DNA of 45,511 bases from positions 1 through 45,511 of the forward strand of contig JAEUHS010000009.1 in NCBI GenBank assembly GCA_016794035.1, written 5' to 3'. The first letter of the stretch is position 1. Every line of letters starts with the position of its first letter. Positions 26,531 through 34,407 of this stretch are shown here, one piece after another. The translations under genes were made by a program, and so were the position numbers. This stretch comes from Planctomycetota bacterium (lineage in GTDB: Bacteria > Planctomycetota > UBA1135 > UBA2386). Below the pieces are notes generated by a model that searched no databases, had not been told where the DNA came from, and worked only from the letters and a program-made list of their open reading frames with translations.

Positions 26531-26583
26531 CATGCCGGCTATGGCACAATGCCGCGGTCGAAGCCGTGGCAGCCATGCCGGCT
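26531..26583 (+). repeat. 10-bp direct repeat upstream of the sigma-factor gene
   Basis: CATGCCGGCT occurs at 26531-26540 and 26574-26583, 43 bases start to start, both within 75 bases of the sigma-factor start. Regulatory use is possible but unproven; in such GC-rich DNA a 10-base match can arise by chance. Confidence 0.3.
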
Positions 26584-26602
26584 GCTGGATCGGTCCAGTC
26601 GC

Positions 26603-27520
26603 ATGTTGCACTCGAGCCTAATCGCGATGGATGCGCAGGCCCTCAAGGGTCGCCTGCTCGACATCTGGGAGCGCACCGGCGATCGAGCGATGCAGCGCCT
26701 CGCCGAAGGCCTGCCACCGCACCCGGCCGCGAGCTTCGCGACCGAGCAGGAGCGCGCCGACTGGGTCAGCACGAGCCTGATGAACTGCTACAAGAACACC
26801 GGCGATCCGGCGGTGTTCGCGCTGCTGTTCGAACTCAACCGCGCGGCGTTCCAGCACGCGATCCACTGCAACCTGCGCCGCACGCACCAGCAGATCGACG
26901 AGCAGGACGTGCTGCAGGAGGTCTTCCTCAACATCTACCGCTACCCGCATCGGTTCCTCGCCGACAAGCCGGATGCCTTTCGCGGTTGGGGCCATCGCAT
27001 CGCGCGCAACACGCTGCTGAAGTTCCTGAAGGGGAGCGCGCGCCTCGCGCGATTCCGCGAGATCGACGAAGCCGTGCTGCAGCCCGAGGACACCCACACG
27101 CGTCGGCCGGATCTCGCCGCCAGTGAGGCCGAGAGCGCGACCATCGTCAATCGCGCCTACGTGCTCTCGCTGCAGCTGTATCTGATGCACTTCCAACGAC
27201 TCTCGGCGAAGGAGCGCATCGCGCTGACCTTGGTCGAGGTGGATGGCGTCTCGTACCGCGACGCGGCGGCCGCGCTGAACATCCGCTTGGAGAACCTGAA
27301 GATGGTCATTTTCCGCGGCCGGCGGAAGATCTTCCGTGGCATGGAGAGGTCGCTGGGCGACCTTGCCCAGCCCAGCCCGGCCGCGTCGCGCACGGTTGGC
27401 CGTTCGACTTCGCCGAAGACCGTAACTGCGCGGCTTCGGACCGAAACGACTTGTCGCGTTTCGCTGCAATCGAGGGATCGGTCGGCCTGCATCCGTGACC
27501 CCGAGACTGCTGGCGGCTAG
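26603..27520 (+). CDS. ECF-type RNA polymerase sigma factor
   Basis: 305 residues from the ATG at 26603; ATG 26627 (MDAQALKG) is an alternative. Region 2 is at about 75-145: DVLQEVFLNIYRYPHRF and FRGWGHRIARNTLLKFLKG. Region 4 is at about 196-247: RLSAKERIALTLVEVDGVSYRDAAAALNIRLENLKMVIFRGRRKIF. The spacing without region 3 makes it group 4 (ECF). An N-terminal arm of about 70 residues and a C-terminal tail of about 55 residues (serine/threonine/arginine-rich) are additions to the minimal ECF form and may be regulatory. A zinc-finger protein starts 15 bases downstream and is its likely partner. Confidence 0.88.
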   Translation: MLHSSLIAMDAQALKGRLLDIWERTGDRAMQRLAEGLPPHPAASFATEQERADWVSTSLMNCYKNTGDPAVFALLFELNRAAFQHAIHCNLRRTHQQIDEQDVLQEVFLNIYRYPHRFLADKPDAFRGWGHRIARNTLLKFLKGSARLARFREIDEAVLQPEDTHTRRPDLAASEAESATIVNRAYVLSLQLYLMHFQRLSAKERIALTLVEVDGVSYRDAAAALNIRLENLKMVIFRGRRKIFRGMERSLGDLAQPSPAASRTVGRSTSPKTVTARLRTETTCRVSLQSRDRSACIRDPETAGG

Positions 27521-27535
27521 TCCCCGCTCGACGTG

Positions 27536-28555
27536 ATGCCGATCTCTCCCGAACCGGCCCATTCCCATCCGGGACACGACCCGTGCCTGCAGATCCAGGT
27601 CGATCTGTCGGCCATGCTGGATGGGGAACTCGATCCCGCCTCGGTGCGACGGGTCATGGTGCATTCGGACGTTTGCGACAGCTGCCGCGTCTTCCTCGAC
27701 GGCATCCGCAGCCAGGTTCGTCTGCACCGCACGTTGGCGTCCGTGCAGCAGGGGGCGGCCGCCGGCAGCGCGGTCAAGTCCGAACGCCTGCGCGACCAGT
27801 TGACGCGCAATCGGGTGCGGTTGTCGCGCATCCTCTACGAACTGGGTCGTTGCTTCGTGCTCACCGGTCTGTCGCCCGACTTCTCGCGCGAGGTGGCCAA
27901 GGAACCGGTGCCGGTGCCGGACATGGCGATGCGCGGCCGCAGTCTGCTCGACGAGGTGGCGCGTGCCGAAGGCGACATCGGGCCGGAATGGGTGACCGCC
28001 AAGGAACTGTTCGACGGTCAACTGCGCACCCCCGACGAGAACCTCGGCAAGGGGCAGCGGCTGCTGACCGAGTGTCTCGCGCTGGATGCGTCGATGCACG
28101 AGGCCCGCATCTACCTCGGATTGATCCACTATGTTCGCGGGCAGCGCGCGTTGTCGCGCAAGCAGTTCGCGACGGTGCTGCAGCAATCCCAGGATCGGGT
28201 GTTGCGCGGCTACGCGATGCTGAACCTGGGCAACCTGCACCTGGACGAAGGGGATTGCGACGGGGCGCTCCAGTTGCTGCTGGAACTGGTCGAGTCCGGG
28301 GTCGCGCTGGAGCAGCCGCGCATGACGCCGACGGCGTTCTTCAACCTGGGGCTCGCCTACGGCCTGAAGGGGCAGTTCGAGGCATGTGTGCACTGGTTCG
28401 GTCGCCTGCACGAGGAGACGCCGCACCGCCGGGCGTGGGCGGCCCGCGAACTGGAGCGCCGCAGCAACTTCCTCCACCTGATCCGCAGCAATCCGGATGC
28501 CAAGGTGGTCGCCGAGTCGTTCCCGACCTGGTTCGCAGCCGCAGCGGGGGCCTGA
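27536..28555 (+). CDS. Putative anti-sigma factor: zf-HC2 zinc finger plus TPR region
   Basis: 339 residues. The N-terminus is a textbook anti-sigma zinc finger: C17, then DLSAMLDGELDPASVRR, H43, C47 and C50 (HSDVCDSC). Residues about 165-320 contain TPR-like hairpins (LLTECLALDASMHEARIYLGLIHYVRGQRALSRKQFATVL, YAMLNLGNLHLDEGDCDGALQLLLEL, TAFFNLGLAYGLKGQFEACVHWFGRL). Most zf-HC2 anti-sigma factors cross the membrane; here no hydrophobic helix is visible, so the protein should be cytoplasmic and sense through its TPR part. Encoded 15 bases after the ECF sigma gene. A GTG at 27533 immediately precedes the ATG. Confidence 0.78.
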   Translation: MPISPEPAHSHPGHDPCLQIQVDLSAMLDGELDPASVRRVMVHSDVCDSCRVFLDGIRSQVRLHRTLASVQQGAAAGSAVKSERLRDQLTRNRVRLSRILYELGRCFVLTGLSPDFSREVAKEPVPVPDMAMRGRSLLDEVARAEGDIGPEWVTAKELFDGQLRTPDENLGKGQRLLTECLALDASMHEARIYLGLIHYVRGQRALSRKQFATVLQQSQDRVLRGYAMLNLGNLHLDEGDCDGALQLLLELVESGVALEQPRMTPTAFFNLGLAYGLKGQFEACVHWFGRLHEETPHRRAWAARELERRSNFLHLIRSNPDAKVVAESFPTWFAAAAGA

Positions 28556-28599
28556 TCGACCATGGCACCGGACCTTCGTGGCGGTTGCCAGAGCCGGCT

Positions 28600-28614
28600 C
28601 GGGCGGCCCGCCCG
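28600..28614. terminator. GC-rich hairpin after the sigma/anti-sigma operon
   Basis: CGGGCG and CGCCCG flank three bases, 44 bases downstream of the anti-sigma stop. There is no T-run and the region is very GC-rich, so this is weak. Confidence 0.25.
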
Positions 28615-28770
28615 GGCGGTGGCCACCCGGCGGCGCCATTCCTGTTCCGCCGGGATTGCAGGGGCGGGTGGTTGCGGTAACCTTCCCGGTTGCCGCGACG
28701 ATCTCGATTGGTATTGGGATCTCGCGCGCCGCTCGGTACGGTGCCACTCCGGTTCGGGGCCACGGCCCAC

Positions 28771-29229
28771 ATGCCTGCGATGAAGCTCCTCCTGCGTCTC
28801 GTGCTGCCGCTCGCAGTTGCCGCCTTGGTGGCATTGCCCGGCATCGGCAGTGACGGCGGTGACAACGCCGGCGGGACAGGCGTGTGGATCCTGCCTCGGC
28901 CGACCTTCCTCGCCTCGGGTGCGCTCGAGTCCATGGCTCCCGCCGTGCATGGCGTCCTCAACATCGCCAGCTGTGGCAGCGGTGTCGCCTTGGCGGCCGG
29001 CGCCGAGATGGGTGATTTCGTCGCGACGCTGATCGATCCGATCTCGGGGATGCCGATCGCGCTGCCGACGAACGGGCGCCAGATCCTGCTGAGTGCCAGC
29101 TTGCTGGCTGACCTGAAGCTGGCCGCGGTGGAAGCCAGGATCGTCGTCAGCGACAGCCAGCACCTCGGCTACGTGCTGGGCCTGGCGCTCGACTCGACGA
29201 CGGGCGCCTGCACGGTCAGAATCTTCTGA
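28771..29229 (+). CDS. Small exported protein of unknown function
   Basis: 152 residues from ATG 28771 (ATG 28780 would give MKLLLRLV). A clear signal peptide, MKLLLRLVLPLAVAALVALPG, precedes a short glycine/aspartate-rich linker (GSDGGDNAGGTG) and a beta-rich domain with hydrophobic strands (GVLNIASCGSGVALAAGAEMGDFVATLIDP, YVLGLALDSTTGACTVRIF). No domain family recognised. The two cysteines in the mature chain could form a disulphide. It is separated from the sigma/anti-sigma pair by 215 bases, so it may be a separate unit, although a target gene of that sigma factor is possible. Confidence 0.55.
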   Translation: MPAMKLLLRLVLPLAVAALVALPGIGSDGGDNAGGTGVWILPRPTFLASGALESMAPAVHGVLNIASCGSGVALAAGAEMGDFVATLIDPISGMPIALPTNGRQILLSASLLADLKLAAVEARIVVSDSQHLGYVLGLALDSTTGACTVRIF

Positions 29230-29244
29230 CGGCTCGCGGTCGCC

Positions 29245-29305
29245 CGGATCGTCAGGGTGTGTCGGATCGTCAGGGTGGGCCGGATCGTCAGGGTGTGTCG
29301 GGTCG
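29245..29305 (-). repeat. 18-bp tandem repeat that repeats the gene's last six codons and stop
   Basis: On the minus strand the units CGACCCGACACACCCTGA, CGATCCGGCCCACCCTGA and CGATCCGACACACCCTGA follow each other exactly (29305-29252), then a partial unit. The first holds the last five codons and the stop of the glycerophosphodiesterase; the period is 18, so each copy has an in-frame TGA (29288-29290, 29270-29272, 29252-29254). It fills the gap between the two convergent genes. Confidence 0.8.
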
Positions 29306-30124
29306 CGCCGCGGTGGCGTGGCTCGCGGCACGCCGCGCCAGCAGTCCGCGCTGTCGCAGGCCGAGCATGCGCGCCGGCACGTTGGTGCACATGGCGTCGA
29401 GACCGAGCGCAGCGCCGCCGCAGATGCCCAGGTCGTCGTCGGTCGTGTAGGTGCAGACGAGCAGCCCAGCATCCTGGCAACTGGTGACCTCGTCGATGCA
29501 GAGGCCCGTGGCGTGCCAGTGCAGCATGCCGGCGCCGCAGCGAACCGCTTCGTCGACCGCGGCGTCGAGTCGTTGGCAGGCGGCCGTCGGCCCCAGCAAC
29601 GCCACGGCGATGTCGGGCGCGAGTTGGTGCACGGTCGCCACGAACTGCCAGTCGAACGACTGCAGCACGGCGCGCTGCTCGGCGCCTGCGCGGCGCAGTT
29701 CGGCCACATAGGCCGCCGCGTCACCGGCCTTGTGTTCGACCATGGCGATGCAGCTCGGCGCCATCAACGCCAGTACGTCGGCCAACGACGGCACCCGCGC
29801 GCCGCAGTGGGACGGTCCGCGCCAGCTGCCGGCATCCAGCGCTCGGACTTCGTGCCATGTGGTCTCCGCGATCAGCGCGCCCGGCCCCAGGCGGCGCGCG
29901 GCGTCCGTGGTCCGGTCCAGCGTCGCGTCGTGCAGGCAGGCCAGCACGCCGTCCCGTGTCGGCCGAACGTCGAACTCCTGCATCGTGACGCCGAGCCGCA
30001 GCGCCGACGCGAACGCCGGCAACGTGTTCTCCGGGAAGTTCGCGCTGTCGCCGCGATGCGCGACGACGACCGGGCCATCGCGGCGTTGTTCGGCCAGTTG
30101 CGTGAAGACGTGGGCGGCGCCCAT
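29288..30124 (-). CDS. Glycerophosphodiester phosphodiesterase family protein
   Basis: 278 residues from the ATG at 30124; the frame is open further upstream but the N-terminus here is the natural one. TIM-barrel GDPD with the catalytic set visible: H23-R24 in VAHRGDSANFPENT, E50-F-D52 in QEFDVRPTRDG, and H65 in CLHDATLDRTT, then a late MVEHKAG. The family hydrolyses glycerophosphodiesters from phospholipid turnover to glycerol-3-phosphate and an alcohol. No signal peptide is seen, so a cytoplasmic location is likely. The coding region ends in the first copy of an 18-bp stop-containing repeat. Confidence 0.88.
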   Translation of the reverse strand: MGAAHVFTQLAEQRRDGPVVVAHRGDSANFPENTLPAFASALRLGVTMQEFDVRPTRDGVLACLHDATLDRTTDAARRLGPGALIAETTWHEVRALDAGSWRGPSHCGARVPSLADVLALMAPSCIAMVEHKAGDAAAYVAELRRAGAEQRAVLQSFDWQFVATVHQLAPDIAVALLGPTAACQRLDAAVDEAVRCGAGMLHWHATGLCIDEVTSCQDAGLLVCTYTTDDDLGICGGAALGLDAMCTNVPARMLGLRQRGLLARRAASHATAARPDTP

Positions 30125-30239
30125 GCGGCGCGAGTCTACCGTGCGTCGCTCCCGGCGCCGAAACGCCGGCCGGCGATCGTCGTCGGATGTTGCGGCCGGC
30201 TGTGGGCAGCGACCGCCCGGTCGCGCATGATGCGCGCGC

Positions 30240-30590
30240 ATGACACCCGAAACCTATCGCTTGTTGCACGTGGTCGGCGTGCTGCTGGTCTTCCTCGGTC
30301 TCGGTGGGGTGCTCGCGACCGCGGGCGGCGAGGGCGGCAGGAGCCCCAAGCTGTTCCTGATGCTGCACGGCATCGGCCTGCTGGTGATGCTGGTCTGCGG
30401 CATCGGCTACGTGCACAAGGCGCGGCTCGAATGGCAGAACTGGCTGTTCGCGAAGATCGCCTGCTGGGTCCTGATCGGCGCGATCCCGTTCCTGGTGCGC
30501 CGGGGCGTGGTGCCGCGGGTGGTTGCCGTCGTGCTGGTGCTCGGCCTCGGTGCGACCGCCGCCTGGCTCGCGCGCGACAAGCCGTTCTGA
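30240..30590 (+). CDS. Small four-helix membrane protein
   Basis: 116 residues and mostly hydrophobic. Four membrane helices: about 6-26 (LLHVVGVLLVFLGLGGVLA), 36-56 (KLFLMLHGIGLLVMLVCGIGYV), 70-86 (LFAKIACWVLIGAIPFLV) and 90-110. Conserved-looking polar residues sit in the membrane (H9 and H43), which is reminiscent of SirB2-like or cytochrome-b-like small proteins, but I cannot prove membership. Divergent from the phosphodiesterase gene (115 bases between starts) and 13 bases upstream of the aminotransferase gene, so probably co-transcribed with it. Confidence 0.6.
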   Translation: MTPETYRLLHVVGVLLVFLGLGGVLATAGGEGGRSPKLFLMLHGIGLLVMLVCGIGYVHKARLEWQNWLFAKIACWVLIGAIPFLVRRGVVPRVVAVVLVLGLGATAAWLARDKPF

Positions 30591-30603
30591 TCCGGCCGTG
30601 GTG

Positions 30604-31749
30604 ATGCCGCCGCCGGAAGTCCTGTTGCTCGGGCCCGGGCCGTCGCCGACGAGTCCGCTGGTGCGGGCGGCGCAGGCGTGGCCGCTGCTCGGCCACCTCG
30701 ACCCGGCGTTCCTGCCGCTGCTCGAGAACGTGCAGCAGCGCCTGCGCGAGCTGTTCGGCACCGCGAACGCGTTCACGCTGCCGCTCGCCGGCACCGGCAC
30801 GTCCGGCATGGAGGCCGTCGTCGGCAACCTGATCGAGCCCGGAGACCGCGTCGTCGTAGGCGTGCACGGGATCTTCGGCCAGCGGTTCGCCGAGGCGGCA
30901 CGGCGCCGTGGCGCGGATGTCGTCGAGGTGCGCACCGAGTTCGGCGCCGTGCCGGATCCGGCGGCGATCGTGCGCGCCATCCAGGCCGGGCCCGTGCGGC
31001 TGTGCGGCGTGGTGCATGCCGAGACGAGCACCGGCGTGCTGTTGGACCTGAGGCCGATCGCCGCCGCGGCGCGGGCGGCCGGGGCGTTGTTCGCGGTCGA
31101 CGCGGTGACGAGTCTCGGCGGTCTCGTGTGGCAGGCCGACGACCTCGGGGTCGACGCGGCCTTCAGCGGCACCCAGAAGTGCCTCTCGGCGCCGCCGGGA
31201 CTCGCGCCGTTGACGCTGTCGGCGGCCGCGCTGCGACGGGTGGCCGAGCGTCGCTCACCGCCGCCGTTCGCCGTCGACGCCGGTCTGCTGATGGGCTACT
31301 TCGGTGCCGACCGAGCCTACCACCACACGGCGCCCGTCAGTCTCGTGTATGCGTTGTCGGCGGCCCTCGACGAGGTCGCCGCCGAAGGCATGGACGGCCG
31401 CGAGCGCCGCCATCGTGCGGTCGCGGCGCAACTGCGGCGCGGCCTCGACGCGCTGGACCTGGCACCACTGGTCGCTGCCGCGCACGCGACGCCGATGCTG
31501 ACCTCGGTGCGGTACCCGGACGGCGTCGACGACCGCGTCTTCCGGGCGCACCTGCGGAACGTGCACCGGATCGAGATCGGCGGTGGACTCGGGTCGTTGG
31601 CCGGGCGCGTGTTCCGCCTCGGGCTGATGGGGCACGGCGCCCGGCCGGAGAACGTGTTGCGGGTCCTGGCTGCCATCGGCGATGCCCTGGCGGCGCAGGG
31701 CCGGGCCGTGGACATCGCGGCGGCGCTCGCGGCCGCGCGGGCGGGCTGA
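30604..31749 (+). CDS. Class V aminotransferase (serine-pyruvate / alanine-glyoxylate type)
   Basis: 381 residues from ATG 30604; a GTG directly before it is also possible. PLP enzyme of fold type I. N-terminal LLLGPGPSPTSPLVRAAQ is the typical substrate-loop start, LAGTGTSGMEAVVGNLI binds PLP phosphate, VHAETSTGVLLDL and FAVDAVTSLGG hold the ring Asp, and the Schiff-base lysine is K192 in SGTQKCLSAPPGLAP. C-terminal RIEIGGGLGSLAGRVFRLGLMGHGA supplies the carboxylate-binding arginine. This is the AGXT/SPT group, which interconverts glyoxylate, alanine, serine and pyruvate. Exact substrate not known. Confidence 0.87.
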   Translation: MPPPEVLLLGPGPSPTSPLVRAAQAWPLLGHLDPAFLPLLENVQQRLRELFGTANAFTLPLAGTGTSGMEAVVGNLIEPGDRVVVGVHGIFGQRFAEAARRRGADVVEVRTEFGAVPDPAAIVRAIQAGPVRLCGVVHAETSTGVLLDLRPIAAAARAAGALFAVDAVTSLGGLVWQADDLGVDAAFSGTQKCLSAPPGLAPLTLSAAALRRVAERRSPPPFAVDAGLLMGYFGADRAYHHTAPVSLVYALSAALDEVAAEGMDGRERRHRAVAAQLRRGLDALDLAPLVAAAHATPMLTSVRYPDGVDDRVFRAHLRNVHRIEIGGGLGSLAGRVFRLGLMGHGARPENVLRVLAAIGDALAAQGRAVDIAAALAAARAG

Positions 31750-31812
31750 GCCTGGCCGCAACGGAAATCGCTGGCGCGCTGTCGGCGGCGGCGGCAGCAT
31801 CCAGCGCAGGCC

Positions 31813-32391
31813 ATGATGAACGAAGAACAGGTTCGCAAGACGATCGAGGAGAGCATCGCCACCAAGCAGCGCTTGTCGGCGACCGCCCTGCCGCGCCTGA
31901 TCGACCTGTGCGAGCTGGCCGTCGCGACCCTGCGCGGCGGCGGCAAGATCCTGTTGTGCGGCAACGGCGGCAGCGCCTGTGATGCCGCGCACGCGGCCGG
32001 GGAACTGGTCGGCTGGTTCGAGAAGAAGCAACGGCCGCCGTTCGCGGCGATCGCGCTCGGGCAGACCGTGCCGACGCTGACCGCGATCGGCAACGACGCC
32101 GGCTACGAGCACGTGTTCGCACGCGAGGTCGAGGCGATCGGCCGGGCCGGCGACCTGCTGATCGGCTTCACCACTTCGGGCGGCAGCCGCAACGTCGTCG
32201 CCGCGCTGCGGCAGGCGAAGGCCATGGGCATGTCGACCGCGGTCCTGTGCGGCGAGAAGCGCGGTGCGGCGCTCGAGCACGCCGACGTCGCGATCCAGGT
32301 GCCGTCGACCAGCACACCGCGGATCCAGGAGAGCCACCTGGTCTGCGTGCACGTGCTCTGCGCCGCGGTCGAAGAAGCCCTCGCTCCCTAG
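31813..32391 (+). CDS. gmhA: Sedoheptulose 7-phosphate isomerase family (SIS domain)
   Basis: 192 residues, the usual length of GmhA, which makes D-glycero-D-manno-heptose 7-phosphate, the first step to LPS heptose. The SIS domain shows LLCGNGGSACDAAHAAGELVGWF, TLTAIGNDAGYEHVF, DLLIGFTTSGGSRNVV and QVPSTSTPRIQESHLVCVHVLC. Standard GmhA has GNGGSAADAQHFAAE; here the second Ala is Cys and the Gln is Ala. The C-terminal QESH block with the metal/catalytic Glu and His is intact. No other heptose gene is in the window, so a related sugar-phosphate isomerase is possible. Confidence 0.85.
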   Translation: MMNEEQVRKTIEESIATKQRLSATALPRLIDLCELAVATLRGGGKILLCGNGGSACDAAHAAGELVGWFEKKQRPPFAAIALGQTVPTLTAIGNDAGYEHVFAREVEAIGRAGDLLIGFTTSGGSRNVVAALRQAKAMGMSTAVLCGEKRGAALEHADVAIQVPSTSTPRIQESHLVCVHVLCAAVEEALAP

Positions 32392-32403
32392 CGGAGGGCC
32401 GGT

Positions 32404-33063
32404 TCAGCCCTGCTTCTCGACGATGCGCCAGCAGCCGACGAACACGTCGGTCAGTTCTGCATCGGCTCGCAGCGGACCGTTCGGCAGCACGTCGGTGGCG
32501 TCTCTCGATGCCGCACGCAGCAGCAGCGGCGACGTGAAGTCCGGGCTCAGCGGCGGCCCTGCGACTTCGCCGCCGCCGGGTTTCGTCACCAGCATCGCGC
32601 CATCGGGGAACACCGTGTTGGTCCAGTGCCGCAGCCGCGGCAGCAGTTGCTCGAGTTCGGGCACCGGCGCCAGCGCGGCGACGACGACGAACGTCGTGCC
32701 GGCGCGGACGCCGCTGCGGGTCGTCCAGGCGAGTTCCTTGTCGGCGTGTCGTCCAGGCAACACGCTCTGGCCGACGGGCAGCGGTTGCGGCAGGTCACTC
32801 TGCAGTGCGGCGGTCGGCCACATCAGCAGCGTGCCGTCCTCGCGGCTGTGCGAGAACACGTAGACGTAGGTCGGATCAGGCAGATGCAGCGACAGCCGGA
32901 TCGGCGACTCCGGCGGCAGTTCGTCGAAGTTGCGGCCCTGTCGGATCTCGGTGCCCGTGCCGATGCGCCAGGTCGCCGCCGGCGCGCCGGGTTCGTGTCG
33001 CCACCAGATGACGCCGGCGGCCATCAGGACCAGGCCGGGCACGAGCCAGAGTCGTCGGTTCAT
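32404..33063 (-). CDS. DUF4384-like membrane-anchored protein
   Basis: 219 residues with one N-terminal membrane helix (LWLVPGLVLMAAGVIWW). The outside part has the DUF4384 pattern: IRLSLHLPDPTYVYVFSHSREDGTLLMWP, then SVLPGRHADKELAWTTRSGVRAGTTFVVVAALAPVPELEQLL. DUF4384 is a beta-sandwich that usually occurs attached to kinases or peptidases; here it is alone. Divergent from the terpene-cyclase-fold gene (105 bases between starts), so both may share a control region. Function unknown. Confidence 0.65.
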   Translation of the reverse strand: MNRRLWLVPGLVLMAAGVIWWRHEPGAPAATWRIGTGTEIRQGRNFDELPPESPIRLSLHLPDPTYVYVFSHSREDGTLLMWPTAALQSDLPQPLPVGQSVLPGRHADKELAWTTRSGVRAGTTFVVVAALAPVPELEQLLPRLRHWTNTVFPDGAMLVTKPGGGEVAGPPLSPDFTSPLLLRAASRDATDVLPNGPLRADAELTDVFVGCWRIVEKQG

Positions 33064-33168
33064 CGGCGGGCGACGGTACGCTGGCCGCCGCCCGAGGTCG
33101 AGTCCGGGATCGCGGCTTGCCCTCGCCGCCCACATCGCATCAGATCGGGCGCAACCCCAGGAGGCCGC

Positions 33169-34404
33169 ATGCACCCCACTTGGTTGTCGCCGATGCTCTG
33201 TTGCCTGGCGCTCGCCGCGCAGGAGCCTGCGCCCGAGGGGCCGCTGCGCTTCGCCTCGGTTCCCGTCGCCGCGGTCGCGCCGCTGGACCTGGACGCGACG
33301 ACCGCAGGGGCGGTCGCCGTGATGCTCTCGCTGCAGGAAGGCGAAGACGACGACCAGTGGCCCTACGAGGGGGTCTACCGCGAGGATCGTGGCCAGCTGC
33401 CGGTCGGCTACCGCGTCGGCGGCACGTCGATCGCATGCCTCGGACTGATCGCCGCTCCCGGCTACGCGAACGACGCGAAGCGGCGCGCCGCCGTCGAGCG
33501 CGGCCTTGCGTTCGTGCTGAAGACCCTCGACGCGCCGCGCATGCAGCCGGGCTTCCTCGGCACCTACGACGTTCGCGGCTGGGGCCACATCTACGCGTTG
33601 CAGCTGCTGCTGCACCTGCAGGATCACGGGTTGGTGCCGGAAGCCATGCAGGCGGACGTGCAGGGCCGGGTCGCATGGCTCACGGAGGTGCTGGTCGATT
33701 CGGCCATCCCCAAGGCCGGCGGCTGGAACTACTCGCGACCGCGCGGCTACAAGAGCCCGCGCAACAGCGCGTCGACGTTCATGACGGCGCCCGCGCTGCA
33801 GGCGTTGTTCCACGCCAGGGCGCGCGGCCACGAGGTCTCGGAGCAGGTGGTCACCGAGGCGCTCGATGCCCTGGAGCGTTCGCGCGCGAAGCCAGGGGGC
33901 TACGCCTACGGCGCGCCCGCCGAGAGCCAGGCGAACGTCGACGAGCAGGCGCTGTCGATGATGAACCGCACGCCGAGTTCGGCGGCGCGGGCGGCGGCAT
34001 GCGAGACGACGCTGCTGCTCGCCGGCCGCGGTGACCCGCGGCGACTCGAGCGCGCGGTCGAGTTGTTCTTCGCCCACTGGGACGATCTCGCCGTGCGCAA
34101 GAGCCAGTTGGGCACCCACATCGAGCCCTACGGCATCGCGCCATACTACTTCCTGTACGGCCACCTCTACGCGGCGCAGGCGATCGAGCAGATCGCCGAT
34201 GGCGACACCCGCGAACGTCTGCGCACGAAGCTGCGCGAGGTGCTGGCGAAGTCGCGCGAGGCGGATGGCGGCTGGAACGACCGCCAGTTCGGCCGTTCTG
34301 CCGGCTATGGCACCGCGCTGGCGCTGCTCGTGCTGCACATGCCGAACCTGCCGAAGCCGGAGCCGTGGTCGCCGGCGGTGACTCCGACGCCGACGGCGAA
34401 GTGA
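33169..34404 (+). CDS. Exported prenyltransferase/squalene-cyclase-fold protein
   Basis: 411 residues; a short signal peptide (MHPTWLSPMLCCLALAAQ). The mature chain is an alpha/alpha toroid: GAVAVMLSLQEGEDDDQWPYEGVYR, GGTSIACLGLIAAPG, GWGHIYALQLLLHLQDHGLV, GGWNYSRPRGYKSPRNSASTFMTAPALQALF, ALERSRAKPGGYAYG and SREADGGWNDRQFGRSAGYGTALALLVLHM. Repeats like GGW.Y....... and the final GYGTALALL are seen in exported planctomycete relatives of terpene cyclases. The catalytic DXDD or QW motifs of a true cyclase are not present, and export argues against terpene synthesis. Role unknown. Confidence 0.72.
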   Translation: MHPTWLSPMLCCLALAAQEPAPEGPLRFASVPVAAVAPLDLDATTAGAVAVMLSLQEGEDDDQWPYEGVYREDRGQLPVGYRVGGTSIACLGLIAAPGYANDAKRRAAVERGLAFVLKTLDAPRMQPGFLGTYDVRGWGHIYALQLLLHLQDHGLVPEAMQADVQGRVAWLTEVLVDSAIPKAGGWNYSRPRGYKSPRNSASTFMTAPALQALFHARARGHEVSEQVVTEALDALERSRAKPGGYAYGAPAESQANVDEQALSMMNRTPSSAARAAACETTLLLAGRGDPRRLERAVELFFAHWDDLAVRKSQLGTHIEPYGIAPYYFLYGHLYAAQAIEQIADGDTRERLRTKLREVLAKSREADGGWNDRQFGRSAGYGTALALLVLHMPNLPKPEPWSPAVTPTPTAK

Positions 34405-34407
34405 CCG

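Noticed and set aside
26542..26556. TGGCAC as a sigma-54 promoter -24 element
   Set aside because: The expected TTGC -12 element is absent at the right spacing.
26618..28834. Long minus-strand open frame over the sigma and anti-sigma genes
   Set aside because: Shadow frame, low complexity, no ribosome site; plus-strand genes have clear domains.
29245..29305. Tandem repeat as a CRISPR array
   Set aside because: The units are contiguous with no spacers, and no cas genes are near.
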